In this document: positions 38,041-47,704 of the stretch, one piece after another
Numbering within the stretch: position 1 is the stretch's first letter
Layout of the letters: every line of letters starts with the position of its first letter
Assembly (NCBI RefSeq): GCF_964340395.1
Contig: NC_135556.1
Location: forward strand, 8,580,001-8,644,000
Length of the DNA: 64,000 nucleotides
Origin: Glandiceps talaboti
Taxonomy: Eukaryota > Hemichordata > Enteropneusta > Spengelidae
Direction of reading: 5' to 3'
Translations under genes and position numbers: made by a program
Notes under the pieces: model-generated
Seen by the model: the letters and a program-made list of their open reading frames with translations, nothing else
Databases searched by the model: none
Told to the model about the DNA's origin: nothing

Positions 38041-38337
38041 GTATGTGTATGCATGTGTATGTGTATGTTTATGTGTGTTTATGTGTCCCCGTCTGGTGTC
38101 TACACAATAGCTGAAACACAACGTAATTAAATGGGATGAACAGTTACCATAAAAAGCTGATTACATTTTGGACATGATCCATGCACTGAGTAGCTAAAAT
38201 ATAGCCACACTTTCACAATTGGTTGTGCTGATGATGAAGGAGCCACACCTTTCCATTTACCCTTCTCCCAATTTTACGTTATCGAAATTTTTACCTCTCG
38301 TGCGGACTGAGGTGATGCATTGGGTAGTTTGGCGCGC

Positions 38338-38375
<38 letters not shown>

Positions 38376-39350
38376 TGTGTGTGTGCGTGTGTATGTGTAT
38401 GCATGTGTATGTGTATGTTTATGTGTGTTTATGTGTCCCCGTCTGGTGTCTACACAATAGCTGAAACACAACGTAATTAAATGGGATGAACAGTTACCAT
38501 AAAAAGCTGATTATATTTTTGACATGATCCATGCACTGACAAACTAAATATATAACCACTATTATAAAATTATTTGTGCTGATTCATCAATATTACACCT
38601 CCAATATTTCGATTCAGTTCTTAGTTATCAGCCATTTGTCTAAATAACAAGGTCCCACCTTTAAGTTAGCTCTTCGTAATTACAATTCTTTGAGCAACAT
38701 GTCAAGAACTGGGACTGACTGGTTTGATCGGCATCGTGATCGACGAGTTGAATGGGTGAAAAGTGATAACAATGTGGAAGCATCTGTGTGCCATGGGCAG
38801 TGGAGTCTATTCAGATTAATTTATTCCGAGTTGATATCGAGTAATTTTTTTTTATTTTTAACAGATTTTGAGTGGTATTTTTAGTTAAAATTTATATCTT
38901 TGACATCTCCTCTGTAACCAGTGATCTGCTTGCATTGATATGTGATGTGTATAATGTTTTGTGGGGAGTCTTTTCAGATTTTTTCATGTCAAGTTGATAG
39001 ATATCAAGGTCTGTTTTGCAGACATTCTGGCATCAGGTAACCCCGTTTGGCTGGAACAACTATTCTACCATGATGAACGACAAACATCGGGACGACAAAC
39101 ATTCTTCATACATGCTCTGTGATGTGTTTCGGAGAATCTTACCTATATGCTCTTTGAGGAGAGAAGACTCTGTCCAATACATATGGTAGTATGGATTTTC
39201 CATGGCGTGTTTGTCAAAGAGTTTCGATCCAAATGTGTCATAAATATACCAATGAGGTACATATTTAGGGGTTGCCAATAACCCCGGTAATATTGCAGTA
39301 ATTATTTTGTTCTTGGATGCCTCCTGTTGGTGAGAAGTGTTGATATCCAT
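26572..39350 (-). CDS. EgtD-like histidine methyltransferase, copy B (complete, 5 exons)
   Basis: Coding exons are 39350-39143, 37640-37497, 28674-28471, 27975-27697 and 26759-26572. Lengths 208+144+204+279+188 sum to 1023 nt: 340 residues and TAG, matching the roughly 320-residue EgtD family. All introns are GT-AG, phase 1. Motifs in order are TPKYVPHWYIYD, NPYYHMYWTE, ELGAGSCKKT (SAM loop), FLGNSFSNI, YNDPSIANKF, and GEVLYTHELEN in the last exon. EgtD N-trimethylates histidine in the cytosol. The last motif corresponds to EgtD's GE.I.TE.S, where Glu and Ser bind the histidine amino group; here the Ser position is not conserved, so the substrate may differ. Intron 2 carries a 6.4 kb LTR retrotransposon and intron 4 a TIR element, both spliced over in principle. 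No ergothioneine-pathway partner (EgtB or EgtE type) lies in the window. Confidence 0.85.
26851..26885. repeat. (ACC)n trinucleotide repeat in intron 4
   Basis: About eleven ACC units in the last intron of copy B. Confidence 0.9.
27003..27584. mobile_element. Small TTA-flanked TIR element, relative of 1706-4722
   Basis: TTA flanks both ends (27000-27002 and 27585-27587). The inner TIR cores AGAATTTACGGCAG and (inverse complement of the right end) AGGATTTACGGCAG, then CCTGGG.AGAA, match the larger element in copy A. It is 582 bp, non-coding, a likely MITE derivative. It sits in intron 4 of copy B; the matching part of copy A is outside the window. Confidence 0.65.
27697..27975 (-). CDS. EgtD-like copy B, exon 4
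   Basis: 279 nt, AG at 27976-27977, GTAAGT donor at 27691-27696. It encodes DGFLVGINLVRD, YNDPSIANKF and LNRDFDANF, the most EgtD-like part of the protein. Confidence 0.85.
28471..28674 (-). CDS. EgtD-like copy B, exon 3
   Basis: 204 nt, AG at 28675-28676, GTAAG donor ending at 28470. It encodes the FLGNSFSN motif and the following helix. Confidence 0.85.
29127..29250. repeat. (TATG)n microsatellite
   Basis: About 29 units with a short GCATGCATGCATG interruption, in intron 2 of copy B. Confidence 0.95.
30554..30769 (+). repeat. 5' LTR (216 bp)
   Basis: TGTGAT..ATCACA terminal inverted hexamers; AATAAA at 30688-30693 would serve as polyadenylation signal in the 3' LTR copy. Confidence 0.95.
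30772..30781 (+). promoter_or_regulatory. Primer-binding site, tRNA-Leu type
   Basis: TGGTGGCAGC, two bases after the 5' LTR, is complementary to a 3' end GCTGCCACCA, which I recall from eukaryotic tRNA-Leu acceptor stems. The tRNA identity is from memory. Confidence 0.7.
30782..32071 (+). other. Long untranslated leader of the Gmr1-like element
   Basis: About 1.3 kb between the primer-binding site and the gag ATG, with no long ORF. It is unusually long and may hold packaging or internal-initiation signals; nothing specific is recognised. Confidence 0.6.
32072..36628 (+). CDS. Gag-Pol polyprotein, Gmr1-like (integrase before RT)
   Basis: 1518 residues from the ATG at 32072; an upstream GTG at 32051 is in frame but not a likely eukaryotic start. 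The N-terminus is a Gln-rich coiled coil, followed by a retrotransposon gag domain and a CCHC knuckle (CYSCNKTGHKANQC, about 301-314). Protease: DTG at 368-370. After an acidic, Ser-rich linker comes integrase: HHCC zinc motif from about 673, D-D-E core with MDMIGPL (about 743), SDQGTNF (about 801) and a Glu at about 837, then a GPY-type tail (WQGPYKI). RT follows at about 1090-1270 (SIDLTKGYWQ; catalytic YFDD at about 1249), then RNase H (VDASNKGIGAVLSQ, QTDHHPLRW) to the end. Gag and pol share one frame, with no frameshift or stop seen, so it is potentially functional. All catalytic residues checked are present. Confidence 0.95.
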   Translation: MSDGETPASDQEAAETLLQLGAEGAMQGPNQEMLQLERERHEHDLRVREMDERQQKQLQDFQKQQHEFQAQLQAQQHEFQLKLMRLQTELVGAKTSHYKGPKVPKFEEGEDVDAYLRTFEKLAKVHEWPEATWATRLAGLLSGKALDAYSKLPPAESEDYKKVRKAILKRYELTGEAYRAKFRTTRKQKDDSYGEWRTIISGFLDRWLETMEVDSFDKLKDIILMEQLLEQTPPYLQVWLRERKLKDSDELVDMADHYLETHKKTERNNYSRFPDGKKQPSPSTDKVVEATQGKPKSVITCYSCNKTGHKANQCPNRKTSQERQKAFRCHAQQLIPNGNGYGGGIKRCGNRHRYPGKVDGQRACILRDTGCDQTIVCSNLVSPDSYLDDQYVNIEFADGNTKLLPLAVIHVECQCYEGQILAAVLDTLPEDVLLGNDIEDTDDDGCCKPAFLVTRRQAQLQRQRRHEELIDVQKTGVQPKSVSTNADSPCEQTQCDEPYSNSIDGNVAHSDMSEGIAPIPHDSLPVSLEQGDSVTQTSDAVLRPEQDYSCEGSRSQPESAKEPQSEGDSQSENGESIQSKEMTDEDIPHTEDMIDVFDIDPTEMRRLQQNCPTLSGPRRLAVAASQVTIEDVCFYWKDGLLYRKWKSRVKDGRILNQLVVPKHCRETLLRLAHDIPLAGHLGVEKTKRRLLQHYYWPGIFPDVASYCRTCEACQKAANRKAGVKAKLIPMPVLEEPFQRIAMDMIGPLPRTSRGNRYVLTIIDYATRYPEAIPVPTLEAERIAEELVTVYSRVGVPREMLSDQGTNFLSHLMEHLCKLLHIKKLKTTPYHPMANGLVENFNGTLKSMLKKYAATHPDSWDRYIPYLLFAYREVPQQSTGFSPFELLYGRQVRGPLAIMRETWTGELKAEENIAQFVVEARDRLAEMSELAKENLSSAQNRQKVWYDRTAREREFQIGEKVLILLPSSTSKLQAQWQGPYKITKKVSPVDYEVEMGRKGKTKKVYHVNMLRKWFDRDGTAFLARKTEEDCDETETVEMDVCHLMSSSETWKDVEIYDGLIGEQKAEARMLLEEFSDLFTDSPGRTSLIEHSITTTTEQPIRQRPYRIPESLKETVKQEVNKMLEAKIIQKSHSPYAAPIVLVRKKDRSWRFCVDYRGLNKVTEFDPFPMPRADEMIEKLGNANYITSIDLTKGYWQIPLNADARTKSAFITPFGQYEFLVMPFGMQNAPATFVRLMQMVLDGCQEFSSSYFDDVDTADKIWSEHIKHLRQLFNQIRDAGLTIRPSKCKVGFPEVPVVGHIAGCGKVKPQPDKIQAVQNFARPVTKTDVRAFLGLVGYYRRFIPNFASIASPLTDLTKKGTPTRVTWTTECEEAFSELKRLLTTYPVLRNPDFDKPFIVQVDASNKGIGAVLSQVNSSNDEHPIAYLSRKLSPREINYSTIERECLSIVWAIQSLRHYLFGTQFVIQTDHHPLRWLLRMKDKNQRLLRWSLILQEYSFDIVHRKGSANSNADGLSRAWSD
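36734..36746 (+). promoter_or_regulatory. Polypurine tract
   Basis: AAGGGGGGAGGAA directly abuts the 3' LTR; it is the expected plus-strand primer site. Confidence 0.85.
36747..36962 (+). repeat. 3' LTR (216 bp)
   Basis: Same sequence as the 5' LTR; AATAAA at about 36881-36886. Confidence 0.95.
37182..37244. repeat. (CA)n microsatellite
   Basis: About 31 CA units in intron 2 of copy B, orthologous in position to 6568-6671. Confidence 0.95.
37368..37430. repeat. Second (CA)n microsatellite
   Basis: About 30 CA units, 66 bp before exon 2 on the minus-strand gene's 3' side. The sequence between the two CA runs (37245-37367) has no counterpart in copy A. Confidence 0.95.
37497..37640 (-). CDS. 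EgtD-like copy B, exon 2 (SAM motif I)
   Basis: 144 nt, AG at 37641-37642, GT at 37495-37496. ELGAGSCKKT is the glycine-rich SAM loop. Confidence 0.85.
37802..38510. repeat. Tandem duplication of a ~355 bp intron unit
   Basis: Units 37802-38160 and 38161-38510 are almost identical; they differ in GT-run length and a 5 bp insertion. A diverged third start lies at 38511-38590. Copy A has one unit (7093-7290). Confidence 0.9.
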
Positions 39351-39354
39351 GTCT
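39143..39354 (-). CDS. EgtD-like copy B, exon 1 of coding region
   Basis: 212 nt, acceptor TTTGCTTAG just upstream (39355-39356 is the AG), ATG at 39350, donor GTAAG at 39142-39138. It encodes the N-terminal PK..P.W..YD..GS.LF block. The acceptor immediately before the ATG implies a non-coding first exon further upstream. Confidence 0.85.
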
Positions 39355-39539
39355 CTAAGCAAATAAACAAAATAAACATACAACACGTAAATACTATTGG
39401 GCAGTTGATGGTATATATACAGATGAACCTCTACCAACATTTAGTACATAGCCTCCAATACAGGGAGATGTCACATCTAGTACAAATACCGTTTTGACTC
39501 GTGTACCTCCCCCTAAGGGGATGGGGGTTATTTTATAGT

Positions 39540-39540
<1 letters not shown>

Positions 39541-39624
<84 letters not shown>
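39541..39624. repeat. (TGTC)n microsatellite
   Basis: About 21 units, close to the point where homology with copy A's upstream sequence breaks off (about 39490). Confidence 0.95.
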
Positions 39625-39930
39625 ATCATCATTTTCTAAAAATCGGCTGGCTCAATTGCAATGAAATTTGGAATATATAATCTTTAGGGTAATGGCTAGA
39701 CCTGATTAGGCTTTCAGCCAGATCTGTTAATGTTTAATTAGAGAAATTTGCATATTAATGAAATCATATAATTACACAATATTTTAAGACTGCATACTTC
39801 AATTTCAATATAATGTAGTATATTTGTTAAACATAACAACATACATTTGTCCAAATAATTCGTTGATGTACCTCACAGCGTTAATGAATGTGCGTGTGTG
39901 CGTGTGTGCATGCATGTGTGTACATGCATG

Positions 39931-39977
<47 letters not shown>

Positions 39978-39988
39978 ATGTATGTATG

Positions 39989-42891
39989 GAAGAATTTCGA
40001 AAGAATGGATTGTTTATTTCGTCACTCTATTGCAAGCAAGCCAATGCAAGTGAAACAAACTTTCTATCACCCAAACCCAGAAAAATGGTTCAAGCTCTCA
40101 GCAATGTTGAAAAACATATTCTATCGAGATGGGAATTTCGTGACTACAAAACCAAACAGTATGTCATACAGCCTCCCATTCCTAAAGTTTACAAGGCGTA
40201 TATTACGTCATTTTCCAATTGACGTTCCAGAAATGACGACGTTTGCTACAAAACCTTCACAAGAATCGTGTCTTTTTGACATTGAATACACGCTTGAAAA
40301 CATTTCGGAACACTTCACCTGCATAACAAGGTCTACCACAGGTGTGCAAAACCACATACGGGATTCAACCAATGACAACGATGTTAATCCTGTCATCAGC
40401 CGAGATGAGCTGTCACAAATGTGGCAAGAAGAACAAAGCAAAGCTATTGATATCATTAACAATAATTGCCAAACACGTAAACAACAAACATGTTCTATTG
40501 ATACACAAATGATTGAGAAGCGGTTCAAAGAAAAGTGTAAGCGTTCATTGAAGCAAGCACCAACACAAATGCCTTGGTCCGACGTTGACATTCCTCAACC
40601 CAGATGGACACCATCAACTGATCCATTCAATGATGAGGAGATCCTGACTGCGATTAATAGTCTTCCGAGCCGTAAATCGCCAGGATCGGACGGGGTTACG
40701 TATGATAAGGTTAAACAACAGAAAGGGAAACTTGCACCAATATTCAGATGTATTGCCAATGTATGTTTGATAAATAGACGTGTGCCAACAGATTGGAAAC
40801 ATGGCATTATAACACTTATTCCGAAGAAAAACGGCGATCCATCTGTAGTCGATGACTGGCGACCGATCTCGCTTTTGCTGACGTCATACAAACTTTTCAT
40901 GAAATTGATCCTATTTCGCCAAACATCGTGGATTGTTGAGACAGGGAGATTATCTAAGCGTCAAATGGGGGCCATGCCAAGAAATGGTCTCCAAGAACAC
41001 GTTTTCTGTCTTCGTTCCAACATCGCAGATTTCCTTCACACATCTTCAACACTTTACATAGCCTTCTTTGATATAAAGGATGCATTTGGAAGTATTGACC
41101 ATGAATTCATGATTAACGAGCTGACGGCATCTGGATACCAACAAGCTTTCATCGATATCACGAAGGATATCTATAATAATTCAACATTTCAAGTCAAGAC
41201 CACCAATGGACTGACTAAACCTATACAGCGCGGTAAAGGGATTATTCAAGGATGTCCATGGAGCGTAATTGTATTCGAACAGGGCATCGATAAGTGGCTC
41301 CGTTGGATCGAAAACCCATACGAACCGGCGTCAATCCCTAACCCAGTACAAGGTTATGTTGACGATGTCAGTGCGTCGGGTACAGACAGTGGGAGTATCT
41401 CTGAGGCAGTGAGGAAAACCGCCGAGTTTATGGAAACAACTGGAATGGAGGTGAAACATCGAAAGTGTGCCGTTCTACATGGTAAAAGGACAGGTAACAA
41501 CTGGAGTACGAACGATAACACTGGTGATATCCAGCTCAACATCCAGGGCGCCTCACTACCTATGTATCGGAGAGATCAGTCATACACGTACCTTGGCTAC
41601 GATATTAATATTACTAATACCGCATCCTTGTACCAAGTAAGAGAAGTGATTAAAGATTTCAAAGTAACCCTCGAAAAGATAGACGCCTCACCATTACCAA
41701 CCACAGCCAAACTACAGGCAATTAACATCATGTGCTGCTCAAAACTCAACTTCCATTTTGCCAATTTAACTTTCAGTTTACGGAATTTGAAAGAACTTGA
41801 AGATGAAATCGTGTCATGTGTGAGAAGCTGGCTGAGTCTAAATAAATCATCCACTCGTTCATACATTTTTTGCCCACGGTCTGAAGGAGGTTTGGGGATT
41901 TTGAATCCAACGACAATTTATTCCAGCAAGCATATATCTTTCAAATTATCCGTTTTAAATAGTGACGATATGCAGGTTCAAAATACTGCACGTTCATCTT
42001 TAAATCTTCACATGCAAAAGAGAAAAGTAACAAGGGCATCTACATCAACCACTGAAGACAATTCCTTCGCTGGGTATGAAATATCTAAGGGAAATCTGAA
42101 GAAACACTCCAAAGTTAACTGGCCAAAATCTGACTGGGTACATCTGAATGATCTATGTGTACGTGAAGGAATGCAATTAAGAAAAGGATTTGATGATAAT
42201 AATTACACCCTAACAATGAAAGTCGACAACGAAGTTACAGTTTCAACTACAAATTCAAATACTGCGTACTCACTGTGTAAACAAAGTCACCTTGCAAACT
42301 TCGCTACGGACTGGAAAGGAAAACAATCACAGGGCCGAATAGTCCGCGAAGCCACCGAGGTTGATCACAAACTTTCAAATTACTTTCTCTCAAACTTAAC
42401 GTTAAAAGATAGCATCATTAGTTTTATCATTAGAGGCAGACTACAACTTTTACAGTGCAACAGTCTCCTGTCATTATACTACCCCACTCAATACAATAAA
42501 CAATGCACTTTGTGCAATCACCCTACTGACACTGTATCACATGTACTGAATGGGTGTACAAAATACCAAAGACTGTATCAAGACAGGCACAATAGGATCG
42601 TTAATTTGATATTTCAGCAAATTCCTGTCAAAGATGTCTCTCATCTCGTCATAGAAGACACTATTTTAACTCCACACATGTTTGGAGCAGATTTAGAATC
42701 ATTCACAACTACAGCAATAAGACCTGACATAACCATTGTATCGTGTTAGTGCTGCTATAGGCTCTTTCAGAACATGGCAAAGAAGATGTAAGGACATGAA
42801 TGTGTAAATCTTCTGTCCAGTCAATTTTTGGGGGATAAACATTGTGATTTGTATAATGTTTATCATGAATCCTGAATAAATAACTGTTGAT
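39989..42891 (+). mobile_element. RLE-type (R2/R4-like) non-LTR retrotransposon between (TATG)n tracts
   Basis: The unit starts right after TATG repeats (39959-39988) and ends where a 280 bp TATG-rich tract begins (42892). It has one RT ORF and a short 3' UTR with AATAAA-like ATAAATAA at about 42876. It is probably 5'-truncated because no N-terminal zinc-finger/Myb region is seen. Confidence 0.7.
40005..42749 (+). CDS. Reverse transcriptase of an RLE-type non-LTR element, C-terminally truncated
   Basis: The frame is open through the upstream microsatellite; the first ATG after it is at 40005, giving 914 residues. RT motifs: SPGSDGVTYD (about 225), LIPKKNGDP (about 267), FFDIKDAFGSIDH (about 353), GIIQGCPWS (about 412) and catalytic YVDDV (about 450). 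Near the end, C-x2-C-x8-H-x4-C (CTLCNHPTDTVSH.., about 834) and RHNRIV precede RPDITIV at about 905, the order seen in R2/R4/NeSL-type proteins, where RPD begins a restriction-like endonuclease. The frame stops four residues after that motif. Another frame continues open for about 19 codons, so the endonuclease was lost by frameshift, deletion or mutation. Clade placement is approximate. Confidence 0.75.
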   Translation: MDCLFRHSIASKPMQVKQTFYHPNPEKWFKLSAMLKNIFYRDGNFVTTKPNSMSYSLPFLKFTRRILRHFPIDVPEMTTFATKPSQESCLFDIEYTLENISEHFTCITRSTTGVQNHIRDSTNDNDVNPVISRDELSQMWQEEQSKAIDIINNNCQTRKQQTCSIDTQMIEKRFKEKCKRSLKQAPTQMPWSDVDIPQPRWTPSTDPFNDEEILTAINSLPSRKSPGSDGVTYDKVKQQKGKLAPIFRCIANVCLINRRVPTDWKHGIITLIPKKNGDPSVVDDWRPISLLLTSYKLFMKLILFRQTSWIVETGRLSKRQMGAMPRNGLQEHVFCLRSNIADFLHTSSTLYIAFFDIKDAFGSIDHEFMINELTASGYQQAFIDITKDIYNNSTFQVKTTNGLTKPIQRGKGIIQGCPWSVIVFEQGIDKWLRWIENPYEPASIPNPVQGYVDDVSASGTDSGSISEAVRKTAEFMETTGMEVKHRKCAVLHGKRTGNNWSTNDNTGDIQLNIQGASLPMYRRDQSYTYLGYDINITNTASLYQVREVIKDFKVTLEKIDASPLPTTAKLQAINIMCCSKLNFHFANLTFSLRNLKELEDEIVSCVRSWLSLNKSSTRSYIFCPRSEGGLGILNPTTIYSSKHISFKLSVLNSDDMQVQNTARSSLNLHMQKRKVTRASTSTTEDNSFAGYEISKGNLKKHSKVNWPKSDWVHLNDLCVREGMQLRKGFDDNNYTLTMKVDNEVTVSTTNSNTAYSLCKQSHLANFATDWKGKQSQGRIVREATEVDHKLSNYFLSNLTLKDSIISFIIRGRLQLLQCNSLLSLYYPTQYNKQCTLCNHPTDTVSHVLNGCTKYQRLYQDRHNRIVNLIFQQIPVKDVSHLVIEDTILTPHMFGADLESFTTTAIRPDITIVSC

Positions 42892-43142
42892 ATGTATGTA
42901 TGTATGTATGCATGCATGCATGTATGCATGCATGGATGTGTGTGTTTGTATGTATGTATGTATGTATGTATGTATGTATGTATGTATGTATGCATGTGTG
43001 TGTATGTATGTATGTATGTATGTATGTATGTATGTATGTATGTATGTATGCATGCATGCATGCATGCATGCATGTGTGTGTGTGTGTATGTATGTATGTA
43101 TATATGTATGTATGTATGCATGTAAGCATGTATGTATGTATG

Positions 43143-43171
<29 letters not shown>
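42892..43171. repeat. (TATG)n-rich microsatellite
   Basis: 280 bp of TATG units with GCAT and TGTG interruptions; the source of several spurious Met-Tyr-Val-Cys ORFs. Confidence 0.95.
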
Positions 43172-43175
<4 letters not shown>

Positions 43176-43184
43176 TAGAGTTAA

Positions 43185-44128
43185 GATATGTACAAGAGCC
43201 GTATACCGAGTGTAAAACTATTCAAGTATTCCATGGCTTTCACTTATGTGTATGGTTTGATATTGTATGCCTTTAAATTGCCTCCTTCGTGTCATTATTT
43301 TCAAAAATAAATGTCTACTATGGGAGGGACCATCCCTCACACCCTCCCCAGCAGCCATTGTGGTGATAATAGTATGTTTCTCTCCCAAAACAATTTTAAG
43401 GGAGGCCCACATCTATTTGCCAAGACATTTCTTTTTATGTATGGACCAGAAGTCGATTGTTGAAGTACTGTACGTTCTACCGTACAACATGCATCTTGTA
43501 CATCTCCATGCGGGGTTGGCTACCGAATAGTTCAATCGCGCATAGGTAGAAATCTCCATGTAGCCTTTGACAATTTGCGGTACGACAATTCTTGTCTTCA
43601 TATTTTTAGTGGGGGGGGGGGCCTTGAACATTTCTGAGAGGGCAAAAGGGAAACCTGCGAACAATACATATATAGAACCAAAATATTTTCTCCCAAAGGA
43701 CACCCCCCCCCCCACCTGTGCCGCCGCAATTACTGGCCACAGCCTAAGGGCAGATGTCAAAATAATACGAAAAATCAACATAGTTGTGAGAAACAGTAAG
43801 ATTAGTTCGTGAATACACCTTGAGTTTTTTATGACAACGACACATTACAGTGAGTGTTCAAGAAAATATTACCAGTTTTATGGCAAACACAATGATAAAA
43901 CTCTCCCCACAATACAAGCTATGTCACAAATAGGAGAACAAGATGGTCCAGAGAATTTTGAAATTGCTAATGCAATGACTATTCAAAATGATAGAATGTT
44001 TGCACACCAACAATAATAATGGTGCCGTTTGCTTAATGTTTCAATCTGGAAGTTGGACGTATCAACATGTACCGGATCAAATGGCGTGATAATTTTTTAA
44101 TATTTTTTTATTTAATGTACTCTATTGG

Positions 44129-44217
<89 letters not shown>

Positions 44218-44450
44218 ATAAGAGGCATGAAAAATGAAACTTCGTCATGGCTATACCTATAACTGTATGAACACAATAATTTACCACTCACAATTTTGGA
44301 GTAAAAAATGTCAGATCAAAAACAAACAGTTGTATATTCGATTTTCAGCTTCCTCTAGGATACCAGTAATTGAAAATTGCTGCACTACTGTAGATGTACC
44401 TAAATGAACTTCTGGACCAGTTATGAGCTGTATGTCATTGATGTCTGACC
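43185..44450. repeat. Duplicated block matching 19850-21720
   Basis: 43340-44060 matches 20290-21065, and 44265-44440 matches 21552-21722 and 7828-7990. (CA)n at 44129-44215 replaces the (TA)n of the other copy. It includes a G-rich TIR-like relic (43600-43745). Confidence 0.7.
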
Positions 44451-46160
44451 ACCGGGGGCAGCAAGATTGCAACTGATTGATCGATCGATCGATTTATTGA
44501 TTTATTATTAGATTTGGTTGAATGATCGATTGAATGATCAATTTTTGTGGTGCAATATAACTTACTTTGTTTGTGATATTGATTAATTCACTCATTGAGT
44601 TTTAAAACTATTTCTTTTTCTTTCCCTGATTACTTTGCTCTCAGCTATATCTCAGACCACTAAAGGTCTGAGGCTGTATGTAATTCTCTATTTTCTTTAT
44701 TGACTAAATAAAGACGCCTTGTCCATTCTTCTCCTCTTATCTAAATTAAAACACTCCTAATCTTATAATTGGCAAGAGATCACTTACATCCACAGTTTGC
44801 TTTATCTCTCATCTGCCGGGAGATTATCACACTGGACAAATGTTCGACCATTCATAAACGAGTAAGGAAAAAACAGCCACGGGTAGGAATATAAAGTCAA
44901 AAGGTTGTTATATTTAGTCTGTAGACCAGGAAAACAACAATCTATGAAATATTACACGCCCCTATGAATTTGACCAGGCAGTTTAAGCTGACCTCGTTTG
45001 ACTGGGCGATTTTCTACAGCAAACAGCAACGCAGGAGTTCTTGGTACTCACTAAAATCACACGTCAAACCCACTGTAAAGGTTTGGTGTTTTGAGACAAC
45101 AGGTAACTTATGTTTAATTCGATATTATCGTGCCGTTTGGAGTAATAGAGAACCAGAATGAAGACAACTCGCGTAAGCAAGGCGTACTGTTGAAGTTATG
45201 CATGTACACAGTCTCCAAGACTATGCTTACTCAGACCAAACTTTGTTTACTGGCTGACAGTTTAAACAACATAAAACATATTTGTCAAGTTAAAATAATT
45301 ACAAGTATAATTTGGCTTCAGCCTTTGCATTATGTTTTATTGCATATCTTTCCCCATTTTAAATCCGAAAAGGTTCTCTCTGGTCATCATGTCAGTGACC
45401 GTACATACCGGGATTGCGTTGAGTTGAGTACGAGTGAGGTATTACGCATGTTGAGGTATTTTGTTGAGAATTATAAATATAGCGAAATATCAAGTACAAG
45501 GTTTAAATACAATCATGGAATGATAAAAAATACTTCACAAGTAGGGCCAATGTCATCCGCTAGTAAAATAGGTGGAGATACATACAAGCTGGAATGGTTA
45601 GAATTTTTTATATACATGGTAGTCGTAAGCTTTTACGGTATATATAAGGAATGATATAAATGTGTAATTTCTGACCGATGAAAGTGAGAAGGATAAACAC
45701 ATGGAGACGCGAACATATTACTAAATCGACACCCACACCAGTCTAGCATCTCGACTGGACTGTATGAATACATATCCACGCCGCTATGTCATAAATAAGA
45801 CAAATGAAAGTCTGCACACGGAACATTTTATTCAACTTGAAGAAATTCCCAGCTTCCAGTTGGAAAAGAGAATCTATTATTACATGTATTGGGAAGCTGC
45901 AAAAATTGCAGTTGAGTATAGTGCGTTGCAGTCGTGCTGAAAATAAACAAAGAAAACCCATGTTTTCACAGTAAAAAATGACAAATTTCAAGTGTACCAA
46001 AAGGAAATGTCACTGTCAATGACCACCGTACAGCAATCTGTATATGCGCATGTTGAAAGTTCCATTAGGAACGGGCTTACTACCATGATGGTGAGGCAAA
46101 AGCAAAAACAACATGTAATCCCTGAAAAACTGTGTATCCTTTGTAATTGATTTGAATCGG
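44451..46160. other. No gene recognised
   Basis: A short GATC palindromic run occurs at 44477-44500. A 174-codon frame (45130-45654) begins at a GTG; its second half (DCVELSTSEVLRMLRYFVEN, then a hydrophobic C-terminus) has reasonable composition but matches nothing I know. Confidence 0.35.
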
Positions 46161-47503
46161 TTCTGTGGTAGATTTGATACCAACGATTTCAGTACTGAGT
46201 CAGTGTGACGGGGTGTGTGAGAACATTCCAGTGGGTCAACCTATACAACTGACAGAGGATGAGGCTGCCAAATGCCTTGCACGTGTTCACCCACACAAAG
46301 CACCTGGACCTCGAGGTGGAAAGGTGTTAAAAGTCTGCGCAACTGAAGCAAGTTTTGACCATGTTGTTTCAACTGCTCCTTAATAGCAGTATAGTCCCAA
46401 ACCCTTGGAAAGTTTCAACTGTCATACCCCTACCTAAAAGACCAGGTGCGAACTCATTCAATGATTTTAGGCCTGTAGCACTGACCTCTCTGCTGGCTAA
46501 ATGTATGGAAAGGGTTGTTAGTAAACACTTGGTATCTTCAGTGGCCGAATACTTGGATCCCTTGCAATTTGCATATAAATCTCGAAGGGAAACTGAAGAT
46601 GCAACCCTCACGTTACTTAATACAGTAGTTAACCATTTACAACGTCCCAAAACATATGTTCAGTTCAGCTTTCAATACGATGCAAACCTACAATTTATTA
46701 CGGCGACTGTTTGATTTAAATGTGAACGGATACATCATCCACTGGATTCGAGATTTTCTTTGTAATAGACCCCAAAGAGTGTTAATGAATGGAATTCTTT
46801 CAGTTAAATTTTTTTTGAATACAGGTGCATCTCAGGGCTGTGTGTTATCTCCAGTGTTGTTTTCAATTTATACTGATGAAATGAAAATTCAAGATTCAGT
46901 TGTAAGATTGCTCAAATATGCTGATGATATGGCACTTGTAGGCATCCTGTTGAAAGAAAAATCTCTAAATGAACATATTTATTTTGATCACGTAGCAACC
47001 CTGCAAGACTGGTGTAAGTCAAGTTTACTGGAAATGAACGTGGCTAAAACTAAGGAACTAATAATAGAAAATGACAAACGTAGTGTCACATTTGAACCGC
47101 CTGTATTGAACGGTCAGTCTGTAGAAATCGTTGAGTGTTTCAAATATCTAGGTTTGCAATTGGATCAAAAGCTAAATTTCACTGAAAACACTAACTGTAC
47201 ATGTATTGTTAAGAACGCCATGCTGCGTATATTTTTACTGAAGAGGCTACGTAGTTTTGACGTTTGTCAAAATGTTCTTGAAAAGGTATACAAGAGCCTT
47301 ATAGAAAGTGCGCTAACTTTTAACATTACAGTGTGGTATGGCAACTTGAGTGTTAAAAATAGAACTAAACTGGCCCGAGTTGTAAAGTTGGCCAGGAAAA
47401 TAATTGGTAAGAAACAGAGTCAGCTCTATGACCTCTACAAACACTCCGTATATGCATTTTATTGTAAGATTGTAACTGTGTTTGTGTTACTGTAATTATT
47501 TTA

Positions 47504-47649
<146 letters not shown>

Positions 47650-47704
47650 ATGTGCCTTTTATATTTTGGTGAAGCGAAAGGAAAATTTCCGTAAATGGAC
47701 AATA

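Noticed and set aside
42699-43276. Met-Tyr-Val-Cys and His-Thr-Tyr-Ile repeat ORFs
   Set aside because: Products of the (TATG)n tract. The same applies to 29013-29360 and the CA/TG tracts at 6454-6700 and 37094-37430.
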